Below, in pieces: positions 16,063 to 24,431 of a DNA stretch of 64,000 nucleotides (its first letter is position 1; each line of letters opens with the position of its first letter). Below the pieces are notes generated by a model that was given only the letters and a program-made list of their open reading frames with translations, did not search any database and was not told the DNA's origin. The translations under genes and the position numbers were made by a program. Source of the DNA: Murinocardiopsis flavida (lineage in GTDB: Bacteria; Actinomycetota; Actinomycetes; Streptosporangiales; Streptosporangiaceae); assembly GCF_003014485.1 (NCBI RefSeq), contig NZ_PYGA01000011.1:1-64000 (forward strand), given 5' to 3'.

Positions 16063-16350
16063 ATGGCCACACACGGCTACCACGACGAGAAGCAGAAGCA
16101 CATCAACCGGCTCCGCCGCATCGAGGGCCAGGTCCGCGGACTCCAGCGGATGGTCGAGGACGACTCGTACTGCATCGACATCCTCACCCAGACCGCCGCC
16201 GTGAACAAGGCGCTGCGCTCCTTCGCCCTGTCGATGCTCGACGAGCACCTCAAGCACTGCGTCGCCGACGCGGTCGCGAACGGGGGCGACGAAGCCGACG
16301 AGAAGGTCCGCGAGGCGTCCGACGCCATCGCCCGCCTCGTCCGCTCCTGA
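16063..16350 (+). CDS. csoR: Copper-sensing repressor CsoR
   Basis: 95 residues, all-helical tetrameric repressor that leaves DNA when Cu(I) binds. The Cys-His-Cys copper site is intact: C37 (SYCIDI), H62 and C66 (DEHLKHC). The conserved RLRRIEGQVRGLQRM helix is present. ATG at 16063 has GGGAG upstream; a TTG at 16024 would add a weak 13-residue extension and is rejected. No copper ATPase or CopZ follows on this strand. Only the convergent NADH dehydrogenase is adjacent, and the copD-ctaG gene lies 11 kb away, so its other targets are probably elsewhere. Confidence 0.95.
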   Translation: MATHGYHDEKQKHINRLRRIEGQVRGLQRMVEDDSYCIDILTQTAAVNKALRSFALSMLDEHLKHCVADAVANGGDEADEKVREASDAIARLVRS

Positions 16351-16379
16351 TCCTCGATGCGGCGGCCGCCCGGGCCGGT

Positions 16380-17744
16380 TCAGCCCTGCCCGGCGGCCGC
16401 CGTCAGGCGCGCGCTCTCGGAGCGCGCGTCCTCGGGGGTCAGGTAGTGCTGCGCCTCGATGTCGACGAACGTGCTGGGCTTGCCGTGCATGAACCCCAGG
16501 CGCGCCACCTCGCCGCCGAGGACGGCCCGGATGAGCCAGTTCGCGATGACGCGGGCCCGCGACGGCCCTGAGGGCAGCGTCAGGATGTGGTAGCCGCGGG
16601 TGACGGCGAGCGCGGGGAACCCCGCCAGGTCCACCCCGAACGGGCGGGCGACGGCGTCCTTTCCGCTGAGGTCCACCACCAGGCCCCGGTCGCGGTGCTT
16701 GAACGCGGTCAGCGGCCGCCCCAGCAGCGAGGCCACCACGTTGTCCGCGGCGGTCACGGCCTGCTTGCTCGCGTACTGCGCGGTGGGCGGGCAGCGCGCG
16801 CCCTCGTCGTCCCTGCTCAGGTCGGGGACCGCGGCGGAGTCGCCGATGGCGAACACCTCCGGGTGGTCGGGCACCGCGAGATCGGCGCCCACCACCAGCC
16901 GCCCCTTCTCCGTCGGCGCGTCGAGCGTGCCGATCAGCGGGCTCGGGCTGGTGCCCGCCGTCCAGATGAGCGTGCGGCAGTCGAGCACGCGGCCGTCGGT
17001 CAGCGTCACCGCCGTCTCGGTGACCTCGCGCACCGTGACCTCCAGCGTGACCTCGACCCCGAGGTCGCGCAGCAGGTCCAGCGCCTTCTCGCCGAGGCTC
17101 TCGCCGAGCTCCGGGAGCAGCCGGGGGGCGATGTCGACGAGGTGCCACGAGATGAGCTGCGCCAGGTCGGGGTAGAGGCGGGCCGCTTCGTCGGTGAGGC
17201 GGTGCAGCGACGCCGCCGTCTCGACGCCCGTGTAGCCGCCGCCCACGACGATGAACCGGGTGCGCTGCCGCCGTTCGACCGGGTCGTCGCTGGCGTTGGC
17301 GAGTTCGAGCTGGGCGAGGACGTTGTCGCGCAGCACGACGGCCTCGGCGAGGTTCTTGTTGCCGTACCCGAACTCGCTCAGGCCGGGGATGTCGAAGACG
17401 CGGGTCAGGCTGCCGGGGGCCAGGATGAGGCGGTCGTAGCGCTCGTGGACGAGTTCGCCGGAGATCTTCCTGACCAGCACCACGCGGCGGTGCGGGTCGA
17501 CCCCGATCGCCGAGCCCGGCACCATCCGGGTGCGGCGCAGCAGGCGGTGCAGCGATACGGCGATCGACTGCGGCGTGAGGAGTCCGGACGAGACCTGCGG
17601 CAGCAGCGGGTTGTAGAGCATGTAGTCGTTGGGCGCCACCAGGACGATCTCGGCCGCGCCCTTGGGGATGCGCCGCTCCAGCCTGCGCAGCGCTCCCAGG
17701 CCGGCGAATCCGGCTCCGACCACAACGATGCGGGGCCGTGCCAT
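16380..17744 (-). CDS. ndh: Type II NADH dehydrogenase (NDH-2)
   Basis: 454 residues; a single-subunit flavoprotein passing electrons from NADH to menaquinone without proton pumping. The FAD Rossmann motif VVVGAGFAGLGALRRLE begins at residue 7, and the NADH motif VVGGGYTGVETA lies near residue 168. FAIGDSAA is the C-terminal FAD-binding strand. A C-terminal amphipathic region (ANWLIRAVLGGEVARLGF) should attach it to the membrane. ATG at 17744 is fixed by GGGAGG 7 bases away. It converges with csoR with only 29 bases between stop codons. Confidence 0.93.
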   Translation of the reverse strand: MARPRIVVVGAGFAGLGALRRLERRIPKGAAEIVLVAPNDYMLYNPLLPQVSSGLLTPQSIAVSLHRLLRRTRMVPGSAIGVDPHRRVVLVRKISGELVHERYDRLILAPGSLTRVFDIPGLSEFGYGNKNLAEAVVLRDNVLAQLELANASDDPVERRQRTRFIVVGGGYTGVETAASLHRLTDEAARLYPDLAQLISWHLVDIAPRLLPELGESLGEKALDLLRDLGVEVTLEVTVREVTETAVTLTDGRVLDCRTLIWTAGTSPSPLIGTLDAPTEKGRLVVGADLAVPDHPEVFAIGDSAAVPDLSRDDEGARCPPTAQYASKQAVTAADNVVASLLGRPLTAFKHRDRGLVVDLSGKDAVARPFGVDLAGFPALAVTRGYHILTLPSGPSRARVIANWLIRAVLGGEVARLGFMHGKPSTFVDIEAQHYLTPEDARSESARLTAAAGQG

Positions 17745-18175
17745 CGCATGTCCTCCCTTACGCGTCGAGTTCCGGTCGCACGGCGGGGGCGCGGCGTCCG
17801 GCGTCCGGTGGCCGGGCAACGCGGCGGCCCGTGCGACCGGCCCGCCGCCACGCACCGGCACTCACTGCCCCGGCGTCCCGCGGCCAAACGTAAGGCGTCG
17901 CCGCCCACGAGGGCGCGCGGCGCGCCGACCCGCGGCCGCCGGAGCGCAGCCGCCGGCTCTAGCCACCAGCGCGCAACCGCCGGCGTGCTGCCGCCGTCCC
18001 TGGCCGTCCCCTGCCGCAGCCCGGCGCGGGCGCAGCGGCGCGGCGTGGGCGGCGCACGTCGCCCGCGGCGGTGCCATCGCCCGCGCAGTCGCCCGCACGG
18101 GCGGGAGCGCGGTCGGGAGCGCGCCGCGTCATCGCTCCCCGGGGAACCGCCCTCCGGTGACCCTCCCCCGGGGAG
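17745..18175. other. Gene-free upstream region of ndh
   Basis: About 430 bases of very GC-rich sequence between the tetR stop and the ndh start, both on the minus strand. Apart from the ndh ribosome-binding site (17751-17757) I saw no reading frame with a start signal, no RNA gene and no strong palindrome. It probably holds the ndh promoter. Confidence 0.5.
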
Positions 18176-18784
18176 TTACTCCCCGGGGAACGGGGCGAGC
18201 AGGGCCGCGCGGCCCATGCGGAACAGCAGCGCCCCCATGTCCGCCGCCGGGAGCGAGCCCGCGCTGTGCGGGGTGGAGTTGAGCAGGCCGAACGCGGAAT
18301 GCACCGCGGCGCGGACGACGTCGGGCGGCAGACCGGGGCGCAGCCGGGCGAGCACGCCCACCCACTGCTCCGCGTAGGCCCGCTGCAAGCGGCGGACTTC
18401 GCGGCGGTCGGGCTCGCGCACGTTGCCGAGCTCCCTGTCGTGCACGGTGATCAGCGCCGGCTCGCCCAGCGCGAACGCGACGTGCCCGCGCAGCAGCGCG
18501 TCGAGGGCGGCGGCGGGCCCGGCGGCGGCGTGCACCCGCGCCCGCCCGTCGGCCTCCAACCGCTCGCTGACCTCCAGCAGCATCGCGGCGAGCAGGGCGT
18601 CCTTGCCGGGGAAGTGCCGGTACAGGGCCGGGCCGCTGGTGCCCACCGCCCGGCCCAGCTCCTCGATGGTGACCCCGTGGAAGCCCCGTTCGGCGAACAG
18701 CTCCGCCGCGGCACGCAGGATCTGCGCCCGGCGGTTCGGTGCGGCGCGCACCGCGTTGACTTCCGGTTCGGACACCATGGACAC
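18176..18784 (-). CDS. TetR-family regulator of the adjacent acyl-CoA operon
   Basis: 202 residues. The N-terminal HTH (about 19-65) reads RAQILRAAAELFAERGFHGVTIEELGRAVG followed by SGPALYRHFPGKDALL, typical of TetR regulators. The C-terminal ligand domain is of the type seen in regulators of fatty or branched-chain acyl-CoA genes. It is transcribed away from an acyl-CoA carboxylase/dehydrogenase operon, with only 61 bases between starts that contain a double palindromic operator. It therefore very likely represses both directions and responds to an acyl-CoA. The start is a GTG directly beside the operator with no ribosome-binding site, so the mRNA may be leaderless. Confidence 0.88.
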   Translation of the reverse strand: MSMVSEPEVNAVRAAPNRRAQILRAAAELFAERGFHGVTIEELGRAVGTSGPALYRHFPGKDALLAAMLLEVSERLEADGRARVHAAAGPAAALDALLRGHVAFALGEPALITVHDRELGNVREPDRREVRRLQRAYAEQWVGVLARLRPGLPPDVVRAAVHSAFGLLNSTPHSAGSLPAADMGALLFRMGRAALLAPFPGE

Positions 18785-18785
18785 C

Positions 18786-18832
18786 GATGTTAATGGTCGC
18801 TAACATCGGCGACGTTAGCGACCATTAACATC
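18786..18832. promoter_or_regulatory. Double operator in the tetR/acyl-CoA carboxylase intergenic region
   Basis: A perfect 19-bp inverted repeat (18786-18804 and 18814-18832, spacer 9). Each arm itself contains a smaller palindrome, GTTA-N8-TAAC, giving two 16-bp sites in mirror orientation. It lies 2 bases before the tetR start and 13 bases before the carboxylase start, well placed to block both promoters. Confidence 0.9.
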
Positions 18833-18845
18833 CGGATGGGATTCC

Positions 18846-20471
18846 ATGACCAGGGGCCCCGCGCTCACAACGGCGATCGACCCCGGCGGCGCCGCCTTCG
18901 CGGCCAACGCCGCGGGCAACCGCGCGCTCGCCGCCGAACTGCGCGAGCGGATCGCCGCGGCGGCACTCGGCGGGCCGGAGCAGACCCGCGCCCGGCACGT
19001 CGAACGCGGCAAGCTCCTCCCCCGCGACCGGGTGAACGCCCTCCTCGACCCCGGCTCCCCATTCCTCGAACTCTCCCCGCTCGCCGCGCACGGACTCTAC
19101 GGCGCCGACGGGCACGACGCCCCCGCAGCCGGGATCATCACGGGCGTGGGCCGGGTCGGCGGCCGCGAGGTCGTGGTGGTCGCCAACGACGCCACCGTCA
19201 AGGGCGGCAGCTACTACCCGATGACCGTGAAGAAGCACCTGCGGGCCCAGGAGGTCGCACTCCACAACCACCTCCCCTGCGTCTACCTCGCCGACTCCGG
19301 CGGGGCGTTCCTGCCCATGCAGGACGACGTGTTCCCCGACCGCGAGCACTTCGGCCGGATCTTCTACAACCAGGCCACCATGTCGCGCCTCGGCATCGCG
19401 CAGATCGCCGCCGTCCTCGGCTCGTGCACGGCGGGCGGCGCCTACGTCCCCGCCATGAGCGATGAAGCGGTCATCGTCCGCGACCAGGGCACCATCTTCC
19501 TCGGCGGGCCCCCGCTCGTGCAGGCCGCGACCGGCGAGGTCGTCACCGCCGAGGAACTCGGCGGCGGCAACCTGCACTCCCGCGTCTCCGGGGTCACCGA
19601 CCACCTCGCCGAGGACGACGCGCACGCGCTGGCCATCGTCCGCCGCATCGTCGGCACCCTCGGGCCGCGGCACGCCCCCGCATGGGAGCGGCTGCCGTCC
19701 CGGCCGCCGGCACTCGACCCCGCCGAACTGCCCGGCGCCGTGCCCACCGACACCCGCACCCCCTACGACGTCCGCGAGGTCATCGGCCGCATCGTCGACG
19801 CCAGCGAGTTCGGCGAGTTCAAGGCCGAGTACGGCACGACCTTGGTCACCGGATTCGCGCACATCCACGGCCACCCCGTCGGCATCGTCGCCAACAACGG
19901 CATCCTGTTCGCCGAGTCGGCCATGAAGGGCGCCCACTTCATCGAGCTGTGCGACCGCCGCTCCATCCCGCTCGTGTTCCTCCAGAACATCTCCGGCTTC
20001 ATGGTCGGCCGCGACTACGAGGCCGGCGGCATCGCCAAGCACGGCGCGAAGATGGTCACCGCCGTGGCGTGCGCCCGCGTCCCGAAGTTCACCGTCGTCA
20101 TCGGCGGCTCGTTCGGCGCGGGCAACTACAGCATGTGCGGGCGGGCGTACTCCCCCCGCTTCCTGTGGATGTGGCCCAACGCCCGCATCTCCGTCATGGG
20201 CGGCGAGCAGGCCGCCTCCGTCCTCGCCACCGTCCGCCGCAACCAGGCGGCCGGCCGCGGCGAGGACTGGCCCGCCGACGCGGAGGAGGAGTTCAAGGCG
20301 CCAATCCGCAGCCGGTACGAGGAGCAGGGCAGCCCCTACTACTCCACCGCCCGTCTCTGGGACGACGGTGTGATCGACCCCGCCGACACCCGCACCGTCC
20401 TCGGACTCGGGCTCGCCGCCGCCCGGCACACCCCGCTGGGGCCGGTGGGCTACGGCGTCTTCCGAATGTGA
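18846..20471 (+). CDS. Acyl-CoA carboxylase carboxyltransferase (beta) subunit, methylcrotonyl-CoA type
   Basis: 541 residues with paired crotonase-fold halves. The N-terminal half has [24 protein letters not shown] and an oxyanion Gly pair near [16 protein letters not shown]. The C-terminal half has [16 protein letters not shown] and [19 protein letters not shown]. These are the signatures of biotin-dependent carboxyltransferases acting on methylcrotonyl- or geranyl-CoA (MccB/LiuB/AtuC group). It transfers carboxyl from biotin to the acyl-CoA. It is the first gene of a three-gene operon and is followed after 13 bases by the biotin-carrying subunit. The start ATG has GGATGGG upstream. The substrate assignment is inferred from the operon. 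Confidence 0.92.
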   Translation: MTRGPALTTAIDPGGAAFAANAAGNRALAAELRERIAAAALGGPEQTRARHVERGKLLPRDRVNALLDPGSPFLELSPLAAHGLYGADGHDAPAAGIITGVGRVGGREVVVVANDATVKGGSYYPMTVKKHLRAQEVALHNHLPCVYLADSGGAFLPMQDDVFPDREHFGRIFYNQATMSRLGIAQIAAVLGSCTAGGAYVPAMSDEAVIVRDQGTIFLGGPPLVQAATGEVVTAEELGGGNLHSRVSGVTDHLAEDDAHALAIVRRIVGTLGPRHAPAWERLPSRPPALDPAELPGAVPTDTRTPYDVREVIGRIVDASEFGEFKAEYGTTLVTGFAHIHGHPVGIVANNGILFAESAMKGAHFIELCDRRSIPLVFLQNISGFMVGRDYEAGGIAKHGAKMVTAVACARVPKFTVVIGGSFGAGNYSMCGRAYSPRFLWMWPNARISVMGGEQAASVLATVRRNQAAGRGEDWPADAEEEFKAPIRSRYEEQGSPYYSTARLWDDGVIDPADTRTVLGLGLAAARHTPLGPVGYGVFRM

Positions 20472-20484
20472 GGTGGCACCAGCC

Positions 20485-22905
20485 ATGACGAGCGCGACGA
20501 CGAACGGCGCGGTCCCCCCGGCAGCGGACACGGCGGACGCGGTGCACGCGACGGACACGGTGGACACTGCCGCTCCGGCGCCGGTCCCCGCCGCGCGCCC
20601 CGCGGTCCTGGTCGCCAACCGCGGCGAGATCGCCGTGCGGGTACTGCGGACCCTGCGCCGCCTCGGGCTGCGATCCGTCGCCGTCTACAACGACGACACC
20701 GCGGACGACCCCTTCGTGCACCTCGCCGACACCGCCGTGCGGGTGACCGGCCCCGGCCCCGCCGGGGGCTACCTCAACGGGCCGGCCCTCATCGAGGCGG
20801 CACGCACCGCGGGCGCCACCATGATCCATCCGGGGTACGGGTTCCTGTCCGAGAACGCCGACTTCGCGCGGGCCTGCGCCGCAGCGGGCCTCGTGTTCAT
20901 CGGCCCGCCGCCCGACGCGATCGACGCCATGGGCGACAAGATCCGCGCAAAGCAGCAGGTCGCCGCGGCCGGTGTCCCCCTGCTGCCCGGCTTCGCCGAG
21001 GACCCCGGCGAACCCATGAGCGACGCCGACCTCGCCCGCGCCGCCGCCGAGGCGGGCTACCCACTGCTGCTCAAGCCTTCGGCCGGCGGCGGCGGCAAGG
21101 GCATGCGCGTGGTGTCGGCGCCCGCCGACCTCGCCGCCCAGGCCGCGGCCGCGCGCCGCGAAGCGGAGGCGGCGTTCGGCGACGCCACACTGCTGGTCGA
21201 ACGGTACGTCCAGCGGCCGCGCCACATCGAGGTCCAGGTGCTCGCCGACACCCACGGCAACGTGGTCCACCTGGGCGAACGCGAATGCAGCCTCCAGCGG
21301 CGCCACCAGAAGATCGTCGAAGAGGCGCCGTCGCCACTGCTCACCCCCGCCCAGCGCGCCGCCATGGGCGCCGCCGCCGTTGCGGCGGCAACGGCGTGCG
21401 GCTACGTGGGCGCGGGGACCGTGGAGTTCATCGTCCAAGACCCCGCTGTGACACAGGGCCCCGCTCCGGCACAGGACTCCGCTCTCGCGCAGGGCCCCGC
21501 TCTCGCACAGGGCCCCGCTGTGACACCGGACCCCGCCCGAACAGCGGCGCACGACGAAAGCAGCCCCGCGGGGGGACCCCCTACTTCAATCCAAACCGAT
21601 CCCGGCACCCCGGCGCCACCCGCATCACCCGCCCTGTGGACGGCCGCCCCCGGCCTCGAATACGCCTTCCTGGAGATGAACACCCGCCTCCAGGTCGAGC
21701 ACCCCGTCACCGAGGAGGTCGCCACCGTCAACGGGCGGCGCGGCATCGACCTGGTCGAGTGGCAACTCCGCGTCGCCATGGGCGAGGCGCTGCCGTTCGC
21801 CCAGGACGACCTCGGGCACAGCGGCCACTCCGTGGAGGCCCGGGTCTACGCCGAGGACCCCGCCCGCGACTTCCTTCCCACCGGCGGCCCCGTCCTGCGG
21901 CTCACCGAGCCCCCCGGCGGCCCCGGCGAGGCCGTGCGGGTCGACTCCGGCCTCGCCGAAGGCATGCGGATCACCTCCGCCTACGACCCGATGCTCGCCA
22001 AGGTCATCACCTGGGCGCCCGACCGCGCCGCGGCGCTGGACCGCATGGACGCCGCCCTGGCCGGCTACACCCTGCTCGGCTGCGGCACCAACGTCGCGTT
22101 CCTGCGCGCGCTGCTGCGCACCCCCGACGTCCGCGCCGGCCGCCTCTCCACCGACCTCACCGAACGCCTGCGCCCCGGCCTGGCCCCCCGCACCGCGGTA
22201 CCGCCCGAGGTGTACGCGGCGGCGGCGATCGACCACCAACTGGCACTCGAAGCGGTCGACCCGCGCGCCGACCGCTTCGACGTCCCCGACGGCTGGCGCG
22301 TCGGCGACCGCGCCTGGACGCCGTGGCGGCTGCGCGCGCCCGGCGGCGAACCGGAACGGGTCGAGGTGCGGCGCGGCGCCGACACCCCGGCCGAGCCCGC
22401 CGCGGGCGCGCCCCGCCCCGGGCACCCCGCCCACTACGAGGTCCGCGTCGGCGGTGGCGCCCCCGCCGCAGCCCGCGCCTACCGGGACGGCGGCGGCAGC
22501 GCCCTCGTCGTGCGCCTCGCCGACCGCACCGTGCGCTACGCACGCGCCGCCGACGGCCCCGCCCTGTGGCTGGGACACGAGGGCGCCGCGTGGCGCCTGA
22601 TCGAGGAGGCCGTGCTCGCCCCCATCCGGGCGGCCGCCGCGCACGGCGACGGCACCCTGCGCAGCCCCATGCCGGGCACGGTGCTGTCGATCGCCGCGGA
22701 ACCGGGCCGGGAGGTCGCCGCAGGCGAACCGGTGCTGGTGGTCGAGGCGATGAAGATGGAGCACGCGATCACCGCGCCGGTCAGCGGCGTGCTCACCGCC
22801 CTGGAGGTGCGCACCGGCCAGGCCGTCGCCATGGACATGGTTCTCGCCGTCATCACCCCGACCCCGCCCGACCCCGCCGCCCCGGCCGCGGCCGCCACCC
22901 CGTAG
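20485..22905 (+). CDS. Acyl-CoA carboxylase alpha subunit (biotin carboxylase + biotin carrier) with unusual insertion
   Basis: 806 residues, longer than the usual 650-700. The biotin carboxylase domain begins at about residue 45 (VANRGEIAVRVLRTLRRLG), with the ATP-grasp loop KPSAGGGGKGMRVV and the catalytic strand FLEMNTRLQVEHPVTE. The biotin carrier domain ends the protein, with biotinyl lysine K757 in VVEAMKMEHA (codon 22753). Between GTVEFIV and YAFLEMN a 71-residue Ala/Pro/Gln-rich insertion (residues 319-389) replaces a short hairpin; its first half is six 6-residue repeats. ATG at 20485 has GAGGTGG upstream; a GTG at 20473 is possible. All known catalytic residues flank the insertion intact. 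Confidence 0.92.
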   Translation: MTSATTNGAVPPAADTADAVHATDTVDTAAPAPVPAARPAVLVANRGEIAVRVLRTLRRLGLRSVAVYNDDTADDPFVHLADTAVRVTGPGPAGGYLNGPALIEAARTAGATMIHPGYGFLSENADFARACAAAGLVFIGPPPDAIDAMGDKIRAKQQVAAAGVPLLPGFAEDPGEPMSDADLARAAAEAGYPLLLKPSAGGGGKGMRVVSAPADLAAQAAAARREAEAAFGDATLLVERYVQRPRHIEVQVLADTHGNVVHLGERECSLQRRHQKIVEEAPSPLLTPAQRAAMGAAAVAAATACGYVGAGTVEFIVQDPAVTQGPAPAQDSALAQGPALAQGPAVTPDPARTAAHDESSPAGGPPTSIQTDPGTPAPPASPALWTAAPGLEYAFLEMNTRLQVEHPVTEEVATVNGRRGIDLVEWQLRVAMGEALPFAQDDLGHSGHSVEARVYAEDPARDFLPTGGPVLRLTEPPGGPGEAVRVDSGLAEGMRITSAYDPMLAKVITWAPDRAAALDRMDAALAGYTLLGCGTNVAFLRALLRTPDVRAGRLSTDLTERLRPGLAPRTAVPPEVYAAAAIDHQLALEAVDPRADRFDVPDGWRVGDRAWTPWRLRAPGGEPERVEVRRGADTPAEPAAGAPRPGHPAHYEVRVGGGAPAAARAYRDGGGSALVVRLADRTVRYARAADGPALWLGHEGAAWRLIEEAVLAPIRAAAAHGDGTLRSPMPGTVLSIAAEPGREVAAGEPVLVVEAMKMEHAITAPVSGVLTALEVRTGQAVAMDMVLAVITPTPPDPAAPAAAATP
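21439..21546 (+). repeat. Six 18-bp in-frame tandem repeats within the biotin carboxylase domain
   Basis: Six consecutive 18-base units from 21439 to 21546 encode DPAVTQ, GPAPAQ, DSALAQ, GPALAQ, GPAVTP and DPARTA. The unit length is a multiple of three, so the frame is kept. Confidence 0.92.
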
Positions 22906-22918
22906 AGGAGCAGGACCC

Positions 22919-24073
22919 ATGTCGTACCGGCTGTCCGCTGAACACGAAGAGCTGCGCCGCACCGTCGAGGACTTCGCCCGCACCGAGGTCGCCCCCGTCA
23001 TCGGCGACTTCTACGAGCGCGGCGCGTTCCCCTACGACATCGTCGCCAAGATGGGCGCCATGGGGCTGTTCGGGCTGCCGTTCCCCGAGGAGTTCGGCGG
23101 CATGGGCGGCGACTACTTCGCACTCTGCCTGGCGTTGGAGGAACTCGCGCGGGTCGACTCCTCCGTCGCCATCACCCTGGAGGCGGGGGTGTCGCTCGGT
23201 GCGATGCCGATCTACCGGTTCGGCAGCGCGGAGCAGAAGGCCACCTGGCTGCCCCGGCTCTGCTCCGGGACGGCGCTGGGCGCGTTCGGGCTGACCGAGC
23301 CGGGCGCCGGCTCCGACGCCGGGGGCACCCGCACCACGGCCGAGGTCGTAGGCGGCGAATGGGTGCTGAACGGCACCAAGTCCTTCATCACCAACTCCGG
23401 CACCGACATCACCGCGCTCGTCACGGTCACAGCGGTCACCGGCCGCGCACCCGACGGCCGCCCGGAGATCTCCGCGATCCTGGTGCCCTCGGGCACGCCC
23501 GGTTTCACCCTCGGGCAGAAGTACTCCAAAGTCGGCTGGAACGCCTCCGACACCAACGAACTGGTCTTCGACGGCTGTCGCGTCCCCGAGTCGAACCTGG
23601 TGGGCGAGCGGGGCCGCGGCTACGCCCAGTTCCTGCGGACACTGGACGAGGGCCGCATCGCGATCGCCGCCCTGTCGGTCGGCCTCGCCCAGGGGTGCGT
23701 GGACGAGAGCCTGCGCTACGCGGCGGAACGCGAGGCGTTCGGTCGCCCCATCGGCGCCAACCAGGCCATCCAGTTCAAGATCGCCGACATGGAGGTCCGC
23801 GCGCACACCGCCCGCCTCGCCTACTACGACGCCGCGGCCCGCATGCTGGCCGGTGAACCGTTCAAGAAGGAGGCCGCCATCGCCAAGCTGGTCGCCTCCA
23901 ACGCCGCCATGGACAACGCCCGCGACGCCACCCAGGTGTTCGGCGGGTACGGCTTCATGAACGAGTTCCCGGTGGGCCGGTTCTACCGCGACGCCAAGAT
24001 CCTGGAGGTCGGCGAGGGCACCAGCGAGGTGCAGCGCATGCTGATCGCCCGCCAACTGGGCCTGCCCGCGTAG
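22919..24073 (+). CDS. Acyl-CoA dehydrogenase (isovaleryl/branched-chain type)
   Basis: 384 residues, FAD-dependent alpha,beta-dehydrogenation of an acyl-CoA. Seen: FGLTEPGAGSDAGGTRTTA (FAD/substrate loop), FITNSGTDI, the RDATQVFGGYGFMNEFPVGR helix pair and the C-terminal EVGEGTSEVQRMLIAR, where the Glu of GEGTSE corresponds to the common catalytic base position. It starts 13 bases after the carboxylase alpha stop with AGGAGCAGG upstream, so it is the third gene of the operon. Carboxylase plus dehydrogenase fits the leucine/isovalerate pathway (isovaleryl-CoA to methylglutaconyl-CoA), but no enoyl hydratase or HMG-CoA lyase is present here. Confidence 0.93.
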   Translation: MSYRLSAEHEELRRTVEDFARTEVAPVIGDFYERGAFPYDIVAKMGAMGLFGLPFPEEFGGMGGDYFALCLALEELARVDSSVAITLEAGVSLGAMPIYRFGSAEQKATWLPRLCSGTALGAFGLTEPGAGSDAGGTRTTAEVVGGEWVLNGTKSFITNSGTDITALVTVTAVTGRAPDGRPEISAILVPSGTPGFTLGQKYSKVGWNASDTNELVFDGCRVPESNLVGERGRGYAQFLRTLDEGRIAIAALSVGLAQGCVDESLRYAAEREAFGRPIGANQAIQFKIADMEVRAHTARLAYYDAAARMLAGEPFKKEAAIAKLVASNAAMDNARDATQVFGGYGFMNEFPVGRFYRDAKILEVGEGTSEVQRMLIARQLGLPA

Positions 24074-24192
24074 GAGGGGCCCGCGCAATGCCATTGAGTC
24101 AACGGGTGCGGGGGGTATGCGGTGCGTCCCTGACCACCTGAGGCGAAGGGGCTGCGCGGTGCGTCCCTGGTGCCCTGGGGAGAAGGGGGTGG

Positions 24193-24356
24193 GTTGCCGT
24201 CGCGGCTGCGAAGCACCCGGCGGTGCGAAACACCACGCTGGAGTTTTCCCGCCAGTCGTGCATCCCCGCAGACGGCGGGTCTGTGCCCGGGGCCTGGCGA
24301 TCGAAGCGGGCCGTGGTGCTTTGCGCCGCCGGATGCTCCGCAATCGCGACGGCAAC
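24193..24356. mobile_element. MITE-like inverted-repeat element, copy 1 (164 bp)
   Basis: Terminal inverted repeats of 45 bases (24193-24237 and 24312-24356) match at 38 of 45 positions around a 74-base centre. A second copy of exactly the same length lies at 35132-35295. By hand alignment the two copies differ at about 21 of 164 positions with no gaps. There is no reading frame of its own. Flanks are G/C-rich with further weak similarity to copy 2, and no clear target-site duplication was found. It could be a non-autonomous transposable element or a repeated structured RNA. Confidence 0.75.
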
Positions 24357-24385
24357 CTCCTCCTCCACCCGGGCCCACAAGCATC

Positions 24386-24413
24386 GCGGGCACCCGGACT
24401 GCCGGGTGCCCGC
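24386..24413. terminator. Hairpin between the dehydrogenase operon and the Rpn-like gene
   Basis: A perfect 12-bp stem (24386-24397 and 24402-24413) with loop ACTG, 18 bases after the end of the minus-strand Rpn-like gene. It has no T run. It probably ends that gene and may also stop read-through from the plus strand. Confidence 0.65.
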
Positions 24414-24431
24414 TGTCGGTCCTCGTGCGGA

